A stretch of 64,000 nt of DNA, taken from Acidimicrobiaceae bacterium (GTDB lineage: Bacteria > Actinomycetota > Acidimicrobiia > Acidimicrobiales > RAAP-2). The notes beneath the pieces were generated by a model. The model did not search any database and was not told the origin of the DNA. It saw nothing but the letters and a program-made list of their open reading frames with translations. The stretch is taken from assembly GCA_003132305.1 (NCBI GenBank), contig PKXJ01000018.1, positions 83,563 through 147,562 on the forward strand. The letters are read 5' to 3'. Numbering within the stretch: the stretch's first letter is position 1; every line of letters begins with the position of its first letter. Made by a program: the position numbers and the translations under genes. Of the stretch, positions 33,209-41,640 are shown in pieces.

Positions 33209-33903
33209 GGAGCGAGCGCCCCGACGCGCTCGTCGTAGAGCTGATCGGCGATCGTGACCAGAGGCTCGAGTTCGCGTCCGAGAGCGCGCGCGAGCACTTT
33301 GTCGGCGAACCACGGATTCATCGCGAGTACCGGTCCGTGCGCGTAACTCGCCCATAACCCGGGCGTCCTAAACCCGTCGACGGTGCCATCGTTCCCTCGA
33401 CCGACCTCGACGCGCCCGAGTGGTTCTACGTCGTCGCCCAACGTCGTTCGTCCACCGTGATTCTCAAAGCCCACGAGCGCGCGTCCGTCGACGCGGACCA
33501 CGAGTTCACCGACCGAGCGGGTCTCGCCCCGACTGGTTATCGCGTTCACGAGACCCAGACCTTCGTACTCGTCGTCCCCTTCGACGCAAAAACTCGTTCC
33601 GAGAAGTTGCAGTCCCGCGCAGACCGCGAACACGAAGTTTCCGTCGCGCACGCGAGCGGAGAACGACGAAACGCGAAGGAGGTCCGCGCCGAGGCGTTGT
33701 GGTCCGTCCTCTCCCCCACCGAGGAGATAGATCGTGGCGTCGGGAACGTCGTCGTCGACACCCACGTTGACGATCTCGGCTTCGAAACCTCGTCGTCGTG
33801 CGCGCTCGGCCAACACCACGGCGTTTCCGCCGTCACCGTACGTGCCCAGCAGTTCGGGATAGATCAGCGCAATGGTCAGCACGCCTTGGTCCTCGTTCGC
33901 CAC
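33205..33903 (-). CDS. gatD: Lipid II isoglutaminyl synthase, glutaminase subunit GatD
   Basis: A 232-residue class I glutamine amidotransferase of the GatD/CobB-CobQ type, which supplies ammonia to amidate D-Glu of lipid II. The catalytic Cys is C95 in FAVCAGLQLLG and the partner His is H189 in SYAHGPVLA; the N-terminal ALIYPELLGTYGDGGNA is typical. The start is uncertain: GTG 33903 gives the full frame, while GTG 33882 has AGGACCAAGG upstream. It overlaps the 3' end of murT, the obligate partner. Confidence 0.92.
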   Translation of the reverse strand: MANEDQGVLTIALIYPELLGTYGDGGNAVVLAERARRRGFEAEIVNVGVDDDVPDATIYLLGGGEDGPQRLGADLLRVSSFSARVRDGNFVFAVCAGLQLLGTSFCVEGDDEYEGLGLVNAITSRGETRSVGELVVRVDGRALVGFENHGGRTTLGDDVEPLGRVEVGRGNDGTVDGFRTPGLWASYAHGPVLAMNPWFADKVLARALGRELEPLVTIADQLYDERVGALAP

Positions 33904-35090
33904 TCTTGGAAGGCGGTGTAGTTCGCCAACACGTTGATCACTTCACTGGACGCGGGCAGTGACGACTCGTCGCTCACCAGCACGTAGTCGACGTTGGCGT
34001 AGTCGAGGCGCGTCGCGAGGTCGAGTCGTCGGTCGCCGAAGCAGTACACCCGGTGTCCTCGCAACAACTCAAAGGGGACGTCGTAGAGCCACGACGGGTC
34101 GCGCCCGTCCGCGACGCGCGCGTTAATCGCCACCCACACGTCCGCGCCGTCACTCTTCAACGTCAAGAGCATCGACGAGAAGCCCGCCGGATTCTTCGCG
34201 AGCAGTAGTCGTAGTTGATGTCCCCGCCAAAGACGCAAACTGAACCGCCCCGCCACGCTCGTTATCGCGTTCACTCGTTTGAGGGCCTCGTTGAGATCGA
34301 CGCCAAGGTACGACAGGGCCGTCAGGGCCATGGCCGCGTTGGCTTCGTTGAAGGCGCCGGGTAGTTGTAGATCGATCGCGAGCGACGTGCCGCGAACGTG
34401 GAGATGATCGTCGAACGTCGCTACGAGGTCCGTAGGTTTTGAGAATCCGCAGTCGCTCCACCACGAGTTGTCTTGAAAGTGAAGCGGCTTCGTGCAACGC
34501 GGACACGAGACGGCGTCGGTGGTCCACGGCGTGGGCACGTCGCACCAGGCGACGCTCTCGGCGAGCTCGGCCGCGTGGACGACGAGTGGATCGTTGGCGT
34601 TCGCCACGACCGTAACCTCGCTCAGGTCCGCGAGCAGAGCGCGCCAACGTTCGGCAAGCTGACGCACTTCATTCGCTCGGTCGAGCTGGTCTCGCGACAG
34701 GTTCAACAACGCTATGACGCGCGGACGCGTCGCGCGCGCGACGTCGCCCAGCCACGATTCGTCCACTTCGAGTACGACCGATCGACTCTTTGACGCGACG
34801 AGTGCCGCGACGTGTCCTTCGGGCATGTTCGATCCCGTGCTGTTAGTAGCCACCGCAACACCCCATCCCGCGGCGATCATGGCGGTGGTGGTGGTCTTTC
34901 CGTTGGTGCCGCTCACGAGAACCACGTCGCGGCTCCGAGCGAGGTCCGCTAAGAGATTGGGCGCGATCGCTAGACCCACGCGTCCACCAATGACGGTGCC
35001 CGATCCTCGAGACGCCAGGCGCGAAAGGAGGTTGACCGTACGAACGGCTCCCTTCGCGACGTCGTCGCGAAGGGAGATTTCACGTGGCAT
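33876..35090 (-). CDS. murT: Lipid II isoglutaminyl synthase, Mur-ligase-like subunit MurT
   Basis: A 404-residue Mur-ligase homologue that activates the D-Glu carboxylate of lipid II for amidation with GatD. The P-loop is GTNGKTTTT (61-69), followed by the central domain (NLSRDQLDRANEV) and the C-terminal MurT domain. MurT proteins carry a four-cysteine zinc ribbon. Here C197, C200 and C215 are present, but the expected first Cys of the second pair is Trp (W212 in WWSDCGF). The ATG 35090 is chosen from the family N-terminus; no good ribosome site is seen. The open frame extends upstream through the hairpin at 35118-35154. Confidence 0.92.
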   Translation of the reverse strand: MPREISLRDDVAKGAVRTVNLLSRLASRGSGTVIGGRVGLAIAPNLLADLARSRDVVLVSGTNGKTTTTAMIAAGWGVAVATNSTGSNMPEGHVAALVASKSRSVVLEVDESWLGDVARATRPRVIALLNLSRDQLDRANEVRQLAERWRALLADLSEVTVVANANDPLVVHAAELAESVAWCDVPTPWTTDAVSCPRCTKPLHFQDNSWWSDCGFSKPTDLVATFDDHLHVRGTSLAIDLQLPGAFNEANAAMALTALSYLGVDLNEALKRVNAITSVAGRFSLRLWRGHQLRLLLAKNPAGFSSMLLTLKSDGADVWVAINARVADGRDPSWLYDVPFELLRGHRVYCFGDRRLDLATRLDYANVDYVLVSDESSLPASSEVINVLANYTAFQEWRTRTKAC

Positions 35091-35117
35091 TGAGCCAACG
35101 CTAACAACCTCAAAAAG

Positions 35118-35154
35118 GCAAAAGGACCAACCAGGGGGTGGTTGGTCCTTTTGC
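35118..35154 (-). terminator. Perfect 15-bp hairpin followed by a T-run on the minus strand, upstream of murT
   Basis: Arms 35118-35132 and 35140-35154 pair perfectly over 15 bases around a seven-base loop. On the minus strand the hairpin is followed by CTTTTTG, giving an intrinsic-terminator shape. It lies between divergent murT and lysR, where no minus-strand gene ends, so it would act in the murT leader (attenuation) or be left over from a lost gene. On the plus strand a short A-run follows instead. Confidence 0.7.
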
Positions 35155-35241
35155 AAAACGTTCTGATTCCTCAAGGGGGATATGAGTAAACCAGGCTGTA
35201 ATTAGTATGCCGGTTCGCCCACTATCTTGCAACCGCATGGG

Positions 35242-35265
35242 AGAGATACTTCCTATCTCTATACT
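35242..35265 (+). promoter_or_regulatory. Inverted repeat and -10 box before the LysR gene
   Basis: AGAGATA (35242-35248) and TATCTCT (35254-35260) form a perfect seven-base inverted repeat around CTTCC. It overlaps a -10 hexamer TATACT (35260-35265) that ends six bases before the ATG at 35272. This fits an autoregulatory LysR site and a leaderless transcript. Confidence 0.55.
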
Positions 35266-35271
35266 AGATAC

Positions 35272-36198
35272 ATGGAGATCCGCCAACTAGAAGCCCTGGT
35301 CGGCATCGCCGAGAACGGCACATTCTCGCGAGCAGCCGAAGCGCTGGGCACCGTGCAGTCAAATATCTCCAACCGCGTCGCGCGTCTCGAGAGCGATCTC
35401 GCCACCGAACTCGTCAATCGTTCCACGGGGAATCTCACCGAATCAGGCGTCATCGTCGTCGAACGAGCCCGACGCATACTCGTGGAACTGCGCGCGATCG
35501 CCTCGGACGTCTCCGAGCTCAACGCCGATATTCGAGGTCAAGTCACGCTCGGCATGATCGGGACTGCGGGTCGCTGGGTCGTGCCGCTCCTTCTTGAAAA
35601 TCTCCGCTTGCGATACTCGCAGATCAGCTTGCGCATCAGTGAGGGTACGAACTCCGCTCTCGAACCGCGCCTCGCCAACGGTCAGCTCGACCTCGCGGTC
35701 CTGGCGTGGCCCGTCATGACCGATGAACTCATTGAAGTAGAGCTCTTCACCGAGGACCTCGTCGTCATTGCCCCGCGCGATCACCCACTCGCGAAGATGA
35801 GAGGGCCACTCCCCTTTGCCACCCTGACGCAATACGAGATTCTGCTGCCCATGCGCGGAACACCGATTCGCCGCGAGATTGACGAGGCCGCGCGTCAGGC
35901 GGGCGTGGAGATGAACGCGCTCATTGAGCTCGACGGGCTTCGCACGATTGCTTCGATGACCTTTGACGGCCACGGTCCGTCAATCTTGCCCGCCACCATG
36001 CTGTCGCCGCACCTGCGCGCCAACTTCGTCGCGCTGCCGATCGAGAACATTGCCAAGCGGCGCGTCGTACTCGCCAGTCGTCGATTCGGCTTTCCCGCGG
36101 CGCCGGTGCGCGCGATACACGCCCTCTTGGTGGACGTCGTGAAGCACGCGACGAACGTGCCCGAGGGCGTGTATCTGCCCACGACATCTCTGCAATAG
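35272..36198 (+). CDS. LysR family transcriptional regulator
   Basis: A 308-residue LysR-type regulator. The N-terminal helix-turn-helix (1-60) reads MEIRQLEALVGIAENGTFSR with LGTVQSNISNRVARLE. The effector-binding domain follows with the type 2 periplasmic fold (VTLGMIGTAGRWVVPLLLE and LDLAVLAWP). The ATG 35272 is chosen because the domain begins there and the -10 box lies six bases upstream. It is divergent from murT, which is not a usual LysR target; its regulon and ligand are unknown. Confidence 0.9.
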   Translation: MEIRQLEALVGIAENGTFSRAAEALGTVQSNISNRVARLESDLATELVNRSTGNLTESGVIVVERARRILVELRAIASDVSELNADIRGQVTLGMIGTAGRWVVPLLLENLRLRYSQISLRISEGTNSALEPRLANGQLDLAVLAWPVMTDELIEVELFTEDLVVIAPRDHPLAKMRGPLPFATLTQYEILLPMRGTPIRREIDEAARQAGVEMNALIELDGLRTIASMTFDGHGPSILPATMLSPHLRANFVALPIENIAKRRVVLASRRFGFPAAPVRAIHALLVDVVKHATNVPEGVYLPTTSLQ

Positions 36199-36205
36199 TC
36201 AAAGA

Positions 36206-36835
36206 GTGCCCTCTCCGCTCGCGCCCGAAGAGATAGCGGTCGTCATCGCCCGACGTGATCGCGCCTTCAAGAAACTCATCAATGAAGTCGGTCCGCCGCC
36301 ACCGCGGCGTAGTGCGCCCATAGCCCAGCGTTTCCCGACGTTGGCGCGCGCGATTACCGGTCAACTGCTCGCGACTAAGGCCGCCGCCACCATTCATCAA
36401 CGGATCATCGATCTCTGTGATGGCGACGTCACCGCCGAGTCGATTCAAGGCGCGGGCCACGCCAACCTACGAAAGGCCGGACTCTCGAACGCCAAGGCCG
36501 CGGCGATGCTCGATCTCGCCGAGCGATCGTTGGACGGGCGCGTACGATTGGCCGATCACGGCAAGATGACCGACCACGACGTTCTCAACGACGTCGTCGC
36601 CGTGCGTGGCGTCGGGCCCTGGACCGCGCATATGTACCTCATGCACACCTTGGCCCGACACGACGTCTGGCCCGCCGGCGACCTCGGCGTCAGAAATGGC
36701 TGGTCGCGGATTCACCAACTCGATGAGATGGTGAGCGAGGGCGAACTGCGAAATAAGGGCGAAGTCTTCGCCGGCGTTCGCTCCGACGTGGCGTGGTACT
36801 GCTGGCAGATCATTCGTCGCGAGCGCGCCAAGTAA
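36206..36835 (+). CDS. DNA-3-methyladenine glycosylase II-type (HhH-GPD) protein
   Basis: A 209-residue AlkA-like base-excision repair glycosylase removing alkylated purines. The helix-hairpin-helix is VVAVRGVGPWTAHMYLMHTL and the catalytic aspartate is D159 in WPAGDLGVRNG. The N-terminal AlkA domain is missing, as in the shorter AlkA/Mag1-type proteins. It starts at GTG seven bases after the LysR stop, so it may be cotranscribed with it. Confidence 0.9.
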   Translation: MPSPLAPEEIAVVIARRDRAFKKLINEVGPPPPRRSAPIAQRFPTLARAITGQLLATKAAATIHQRIIDLCDGDVTAESIQGAGHANLRKAGLSNAKAAAMLDLAERSLDGRVRLADHGKMTDHDVLNDVVAVRGVGPWTAHMYLMHTLARHDVWPAGDLGVRNGWSRIHQLDEMVSEGELRNKGEVFAGVRSDVAWYCWQIIRRERAK

Positions 36836-36845
36836 TCTCACGGGC

Positions 36846-38243
36846 ATGCCCCTACTTTCCTTAAGTGACTTCGAACGCAGTGCTCTCGACGCCCTCACGG
36901 CCTTTGGCGGAATACCTTCGCTTTCGCCGATGTTCGACGCCGAGTGGGCGAAGAACGGTTACCTCGAGGAGGCCGCGCAACTTCTCGCCTCGTGGGCGCG
37001 AGAGCGCCAGTTGGCCAGTGTTGACGTCGAGATTCATGGACTGGTTGGCCGTACACCGACGCTCGTCGTCACCGTCGATTCAACCGCCGGCGAAGGTGGC
37101 ACCGTTATTCTGTACGGCCACCTCGATAAGCAGCCGCCACTGGGCGACTGGTCCGAGGGTCTCGCCCCCTTTGTTCCTGTTCGACGAGGAGATCGCCTCT
37201 ACGCGCGCGGCGTCTCGGACGACGGCTACGCCCTCTTCTCCGCGCTCAGTGCCATCGAGGCCATGGAAGCCCAGGGCATTGCTCACGGCCGCTGCGTGGT
37301 CTTGATTGAGGCGAGCGAGGAGAGTGGCAGCTCGGATCTCGAGGCGTACCTTGACGCGCTAGCCGACCATCTCGGTGACGTAGAACTCTTGATCTGTCTC
37401 GACGCCGGTGCCCTCACCTACGACCGGCTCTGGGTTACGACGTCGCTCCGAGGAGTGGTCAACGTCCAGGTAACGGTCGAAGTACTCGAGCAGGGTCAGC
37501 ACAGCGGCTCGGTGAGTGGCATCGTTCCTTCGTCGTTTCGCCTCCTTCGTCAACTCCTCGATCGTGTCGAAGACGCCACGACCGGAGACGTCCTCGTGGA
37601 GGAGATGTGGGCCACCATTCCCGCCGCGGACTCGAAGTCCGCCCACGACATTGCCGAGGAGTTTGGTGACGTCGTCGCGCGTGAGCTGCCGACCATTAAG
37701 GGCCTTGAGTTGATGGGGGCCAACGCGCAAGAGCGACTCCTTCGCCGCACGTGGTACCCGACGCTCTCGGTCATCGGAATGGGCGGCATCCCCTCGCCCG
37801 ACATTGCTGGCAACGTGCTGCGCCCCTTTACAACCGCCGTGCTGTCATTTCGCCTCCCCCCGAGTGTCGACGTCGACGTCGCCGGCGCCGCCGTCGTACG
37901 CCTGCTCACTTCCGACGCGCCGTCGAACGCCAAAGTGAGCGTCCACATCGATTCATCGGGCAACGGATGGGTCGCGCCCGAACTCGCGCCGTGGCTGGAA
38001 CCCGCGCTCGAACGGGCGTCGCTCGACGCCTTTGGCCGCTCCGTGGGCTTTACCGGCGAGGGAGGTTCGATCCCCTTTCTCAATTCGCTCGCGAAGCGCT
38101 ACCCCGGCGTGCAGTTCGTGGCGACGGGGGTCGGCGGACCGCAGTCCAACGCTCACGCCATTGACGAGATGCTCGATCTGCCCACGGCGGTTGGCGTGAC
38201 GAACGCGGTCATTACTGTGTTGCAGGCACACGCGACGAAGTAA
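36846..38243 (+). CDS. M20 family metallopeptidase (dipeptidase-like)
   Basis: A 465-residue di-zinc peptidase. Metal and catalytic residues are visible: the His-Asp of YGHLDKQPP, the bridging Asp of RGVSDDGYALF, the catalytic and ligand Glu of EASEESGSSD, and the Asp of ICLDAGAL. A dimerisation domain separates the halves, and a His-containing GVGGPQSNAHAIDE closes the site. Cytosolic dipeptide or carboxypeptidase activity is expected. A TAATCT hexamer overlaps the preceding stop and lies seven bases before the ATG. Confidence 0.9.
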   Translation: MPLLSLSDFERSALDALTAFGGIPSLSPMFDAEWAKNGYLEEAAQLLASWARERQLASVDVEIHGLVGRTPTLVVTVDSTAGEGGTVILYGHLDKQPPLGDWSEGLAPFVPVRRGDRLYARGVSDDGYALFSALSAIEAMEAQGIAHGRCVVLIEASEESGSSDLEAYLDALADHLGDVELLICLDAGALTYDRLWVTTSLRGVVNVQVTVEVLEQGQHSGSVSGIVPSSFRLLRQLLDRVEDATTGDVLVEEMWATIPAADSKSAHDIAEEFGDVVARELPTIKGLELMGANAQERLLRRTWYPTLSVIGMGGIPSPDIAGNVLRPFTTAVLSFRLPPSVDVDVAGAAVVRLLTSDAPSNAKVSVHIDSSGNGWVAPELAPWLEPALERASLDAFGRSVGFTGEGGSIPFLNSLAKRYPGVQFVATGVGGPQSNAHAIDEMLDLPTAVGVTNAVITVLQAHATK

Positions 38244-38252
38244 GGAGACACC

Positions 38253-38855
38253 GTGACTGAGAATGTTGATCTCTGGGTCGACCCCATCTGCCCCTGGGCC
38301 TGGATAACGTCACGCTGGCTGCTCGAAGCGGCCGACGTTCGCAACCTCAAGGTGAACTTTCACGTCATGAGTCTTTCGATCCTGAACGACGGGCGTGATC
38401 TGTCCGAAAAGCACGTCGAAGCGTTCGCCAAAGCGTGGGCCCCCGTTCGCGTTCTCATCGCCGCCCAAGAGCGTCACGGCAACGAGATCATCGAGCCGCT
38501 CTACAGCGCGATGGGCACGCGTTACCACGTGCGGGGCGAAAAAGAGCTCGACCAGATGATCACCAACGCCCTCCGCGACGTCGGGCTTGAGGCCGATCTC
38601 GCCGAGGCCGCCTCGAGTACCGAGTTCGACGAGGCCCTTCGAGTCAGTCACCGCGAAGGCATGGACCCCGTTGGTTACGACGTCGGTACGCCGGTCATCC
38701 ACGTTGGCGACGTCGCCTTCTTTGGCCCCGTCGTCACCCCCGCGCCCAAGGGTGAGGCCGCCGGCAAGCTCTTCGATGGCGTGATGTTGGTCGCGAGTAC
38801 GCCCGGCTTTTACGAAATCAAACGCACGAGGACCGACGAGCTGAACTTCGAGTGA
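38253..38855 (+). CDS. DsbA-family protein related to mycothiol-dependent nitroreductase Rv2466c
   Basis: A 200-residue thioredoxin-fold protein closely resembling Rv2466c in its opening VDLWVDPICPWAWITSRWLL and VNFHVMSLSILN. Rv2466c uses a CPWC active site; here the motif is C13-P-W-A16, keeping only the nucleophilic cysteine. A monothiol mechanism with mycothiol is plausible. AAGGAG lies before the GTG start. The stop overlaps the dienelactone hydrolase start (GTGA), so the two are coupled. Confidence 0.87.
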   Translation: MTENVDLWVDPICPWAWITSRWLLEAADVRNLKVNFHVMSLSILNDGRDLSEKHVEAFAKAWAPVRVLIAAQERHGNEIIEPLYSAMGTRYHVRGEKELDQMITNALRDVGLEADLAEAASSTEFDEALRVSHREGMDPVGYDVGTPVIHVGDVAFFGPVVTPAPKGEAAGKLFDGVMLVASTPGFYEIKRTRTDELNFE

Positions 38856-39553
38856 GCAGTAACCAGCACTCGCCCGGCTTCCCGGTCTACGTCTCTGGCT
38901 CGAGCGAAGAGCCGCGAGCACTCGTCGTTCTTCAAGAGGGCTTTGGCGTCAACGATCATGTTCGCAACGTCGCCGATCGTTTCACCGACGCTGAATACTT
39001 TGTGGTAGCGCCGCATCTCTATCATCGAAGCGGCTCGCCCGAAGTTCCCTACGACGACGTCGACCAAGCCGTGTCGTTGATGGCTGAAATGAGCGCACCG
39101 GGATTGACCAACGATCTGAACGCCACGACGGACTTTCTCGCGACACTCGGCTACGGATCTTCGTCGGTCGGCGTCGTGGGATTCTGCATGGGCGGCTCGG
39201 TGGCCTTCTACGCGGCGACTCTCGCCACGGTGGGCGCGGCGGTCAGTTTCTACGGTGGTGGCGTGACCAAGGGTCGCATGGGACTCCCGCCACTACTCGA
39301 ACTCGCGCCGATGCTCCGAGCACCGTGGCTCGGACTCTTCGGCGACCTCGACGCGGGCATACCCGGCGAGGACGTGGAAGCACTGCGCGAAGCGACGGCG
39401 CGGGCCCACGCGACGACGCAAATCATTCGCTACCCCGACGCTCATCACGGATTTCACTGCGACGCGCGTCCGGACGCGTACAACGAAGACGCCGCGCGCG
39501 ACGGTTACCGACGCACTCTCGACTTCTTTGGCGAGCACTTAGCCGACAAGTAA
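38852..39553 (+). CDS. Dienelactone hydrolase family protein
   Basis: A 233-residue alpha/beta hydrolase of the dienelactone hydrolase family. The nucleophile is C112 in VGFCMGGSVAFY, the acid is the Asp in LFGDLDAGIP and the base is His in DAHHGFHC. Such enzymes open lactones or cleave esters. Its translational coupling to the thioredoxin-fold gene suggests detoxification rather than a dedicated aromatic pathway, but substrate is unknown. A 57-base convergent gap separates it from the acyl-CoA dehydrogenase gene. Confidence 0.9.
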   Translation: MSSNQHSPGFPVYVSGSSEEPRALVVLQEGFGVNDHVRNVADRFTDAEYFVVAPHLYHRSGSPEVPYDDVDQAVSLMAEMSAPGLTNDLNATTDFLATLGYGSSSVGVVGFCMGGSVAFYAATLATVGAAVSFYGGGVTKGRMGLPPLLELAPMLRAPWLGLFGDLDAGIPGEDVEALREATARAHATTQIIRYPDAHHGFHCDARPDAYNEDAARDGYRRTLDFFGEHLADK

Positions 39554-39610
39554 TTTGCCGCGGTGCCCGATCAAGCAACGTCGCCACGTTGGGCGTCGTT
39601 GGTCGCGGCG

Positions 39611-40810
39611 CTAGCTACGCGGCACGTCCTTCCACGCCACGTCCTTGTCGTTGCGTGGTTCACCCGGGAGTCCGAGGACGCGTTCGCCAATGATGTTGCG
39701 CATCACTTCACTGGTGCCGCCCTCAATCGAGTTCGCGCGCATGCGGATGAAGGCCTTTCGCATATCACCGCCCGTCATCGCCGACTCGGTCGGGCGAATC
39801 TGCGGGTAGTTCGAGCCGTAGAGCATCCCTTCGGCGCCCATGAGATTGACGCACAGTTCGCTCGTGCGTTGATTCTCTTCGGCGAATGACAGCTTTGCGA
39901 CCGATCCCTCGGGTCCGGGCGTACCGGCCCGGCGGAGATCACTGGCGCGCCAGTTGGTAAGTCGACCCACTTCATTTCTCACCCACGCCTGCATCAGATC
40001 ACTACGCACGGCGATCGCGTACGCGTCGCTGCGGTTGGACCAACGCTGGCGCCAGATCGTGAGTGCTTCACCAATGAGTCCCGAGCTTCGTGGTGGCACG
40101 GTGCCACCAATGGAGACGCGTTCGTTCATGAGTGTCGTGATCGACACGCCCCAACCCTCACCAACGCCGCCCAGACGACGGTTGTCGGGAACTCTCGACT
40201 CGTTGAAGAAGCACTCGTTGAACTCCGCTTCGCCCGTCGCCTGATAGAGCGGCAGCACTTCGACTCCGGGCGCGCGCATGTCCACCAAAAACGCGGTGAT
40301 GCCCTTGTGCTTGGGCACGTCGGGGTTCGTGCGGGCGATCAACAGTCCGTACGCCGACTCGTGCGCGAGGGTCGTCCAGACCTTTTGACCCGTGACGATC
40401 CACTCGTCACCGTCGAGTTCGGCGCGCGTGGCGAGCGTGGCGATGTCCGATCCGGCTCCCGGCTCGGAAAAGAGTTGGCACCATATCTCTTCACCCGTAA
40501 AGAGCGGTCGCAAGAAGCGTTGCTTCTGCTCTTCGGTACCGTGCGCGACGATGGTGGGCGCCACCATGCCGTAACCAATGACGTTTCGGCCAATGGCGCT
40601 CGGCGCGCCGAGCTTCGAGAGGCGACGAAGCGTGTACAACTGATCGGCCGGCGTGAGGCCCAGCCCTCCGTGGCCCCGGGGGAAGTGCGTCCACGCGAGG
40701 CCTCGATCGAACTGTTCGCCCAGGAACTCAGAAGGATTCGTGGACGAGGGCGGAAAGGCCGTGACGAGTTCGTCAATCAAGGCGTCAAGGTCGGCTTCAC
40801 TCGTGGTCAT
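39611..40810 (-). CDS. Acyl-CoA dehydrogenase
   Basis: A 399-residue FAD-dependent acyl-CoA dehydrogenase. Family landmarks include CQLFSEPGAGSDIA (flavin and substrate contact), VTGQKVWTTLAH, and the C-terminal SIEGGTSEVMRNIIGER. The ATG at 40810, preceded by AAAGGAG, is a better start than the TTG one codon upstream. It resembles the FadE groups of actinobacteria that act on branched or steroid-side-chain acyl-CoAs, though chain specificity is not readable here. It diverges from the S51 peptidase gene. Confidence 0.92.
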   Translation of the reverse strand: MTTSEADLDALIDELVTAFPPSSTNPSEFLGEQFDRGLAWTHFPRGHGGLGLTPADQLYTLRRLSKLGAPSAIGRNVIGYGMVAPTIVAHGTEEQKQRFLRPLFTGEEIWCQLFSEPGAGSDIATLATRAELDGDEWIVTGQKVWTTLAHESAYGLLIARTNPDVPKHKGITAFLVDMRAPGVEVLPLYQATGEAEFNECFFNESRVPDNRRLGGVGEGWGVSITTLMNERVSIGGTVPPRSSGLIGEALTIWRQRWSNRSDAYAIAVRSDLMQAWVRNEVGRLTNWRASDLRRAGTPGPEGSVAKLSFAEENQRTSELCVNLMGAEGMLYGSNYPQIRPTESAMTGGDMRKAFIRMRANSIEGGTSEVMRNIIGERVLGLPGEPRNDKDVAWKDVPRS

Positions 40811-40902
40811 CAATCTCCTTTAGTGAGGAGGGGGTGAGTCGAATACTAGGCAGGCCTTCGCTTCCTCGTCGCGCCCTCGTTGAAGTGAAGTAAACAGGTG
40901 CC

Positions 40903-41640
40903 ATGACTACGCGAAGAATCCTCGCAACCTCCGGCGGCATGGTCGCGGGTCCAGTGCAGATGACGTGGCGCGTCGGAAAGATGGTGCTCGACGCCCTCGC
41001 GCTCACGAAAAAGGACCGACCGAGGGTCTGTGTCGTCGAGACGGCCGGCGGCGATCAGAGTCTCTTCTACGCGCTGTTGTACGAGGCCTTCAACGCGGCG
41101 GGCTGCGACGTGACAGAACTGAAACTCTTCCCCCAGCCCTCGGCCGATCCCGTCGAACGGCTCAGTGGCAGCGACCTGGTCTGGGTGGGCGGCGGATCGG
41201 TCGCGAACCTGTTGGCGTTGTGGCGCCTTCACGGTGTCGATGACGCGATGCTTGAAGCCTGGGAGAGCGGCGTCATCTTGGGCGGCGTTTCCGCGGGCAG
41301 CCTCTGTTGGCACGAAGGCGGGACGACGGACTCCTTCGGCCCCGCGTTGCGGCCGGTGACGAACGGGCTCGGTTTCTTGCCCTACGCCAACGGGGTGCAC
41401 TACGACTCCGAGGCCCAGCGACGTCCCCTTCTCCATCAACTCATAAAGGACGGCACCTTGTCGCCACTGGCCTTCGCCACCGACGACCGCGTGGGACTCT
41501 GGTACGAGGGAACCGAACCGACCTCGGTGGTGGCCGACCTCGAGGTCGACGTGAACTCCGGACCGGCCGCGTATCGCGTCGAGCTTCATAACGGTGACGT
41601 CGTCGAGACGCGCGTAGGCGTCGGCGAGCGATTTAGCTAA
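40903..41640 (+). CDS. Peptidase E-like serine peptidase (family S51)
   Basis: A 245-residue PepE/cyanophycinase-family protein. The nucleophile elbow is GGVSAGSLCW with S130; the conserved GGGSVANLL precedes it and NGVHYDSE supplies the partner His. Peptidase E hydrolyses Asp-X dipeptides. A relative of this size without the cyanophycinase extensions fits dipeptidase E. Its 3' end overlaps the convergent alcohol dehydrogenase gene by four bases. Confidence 0.88.
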   Translation: MTTRRILATSGGMVAGPVQMTWRVGKMVLDALALTKKDRPRVCVVETAGGDQSLFYALLYEAFNAAGCDVTELKLFPQPSADPVERLSGSDLVWVGGGSVANLLALWRLHGVDDAMLEAWESGVILGGVSAGSLCWHEGGTTDSFGPALRPVTNGLGFLPYANGVHYDSEAQRRPLLHQLIKDGTLSPLAFATDDRVGLWYEGTEPTSVVADLEVDVNSGPAAYRVELHNGDVVETRVGVGERFS

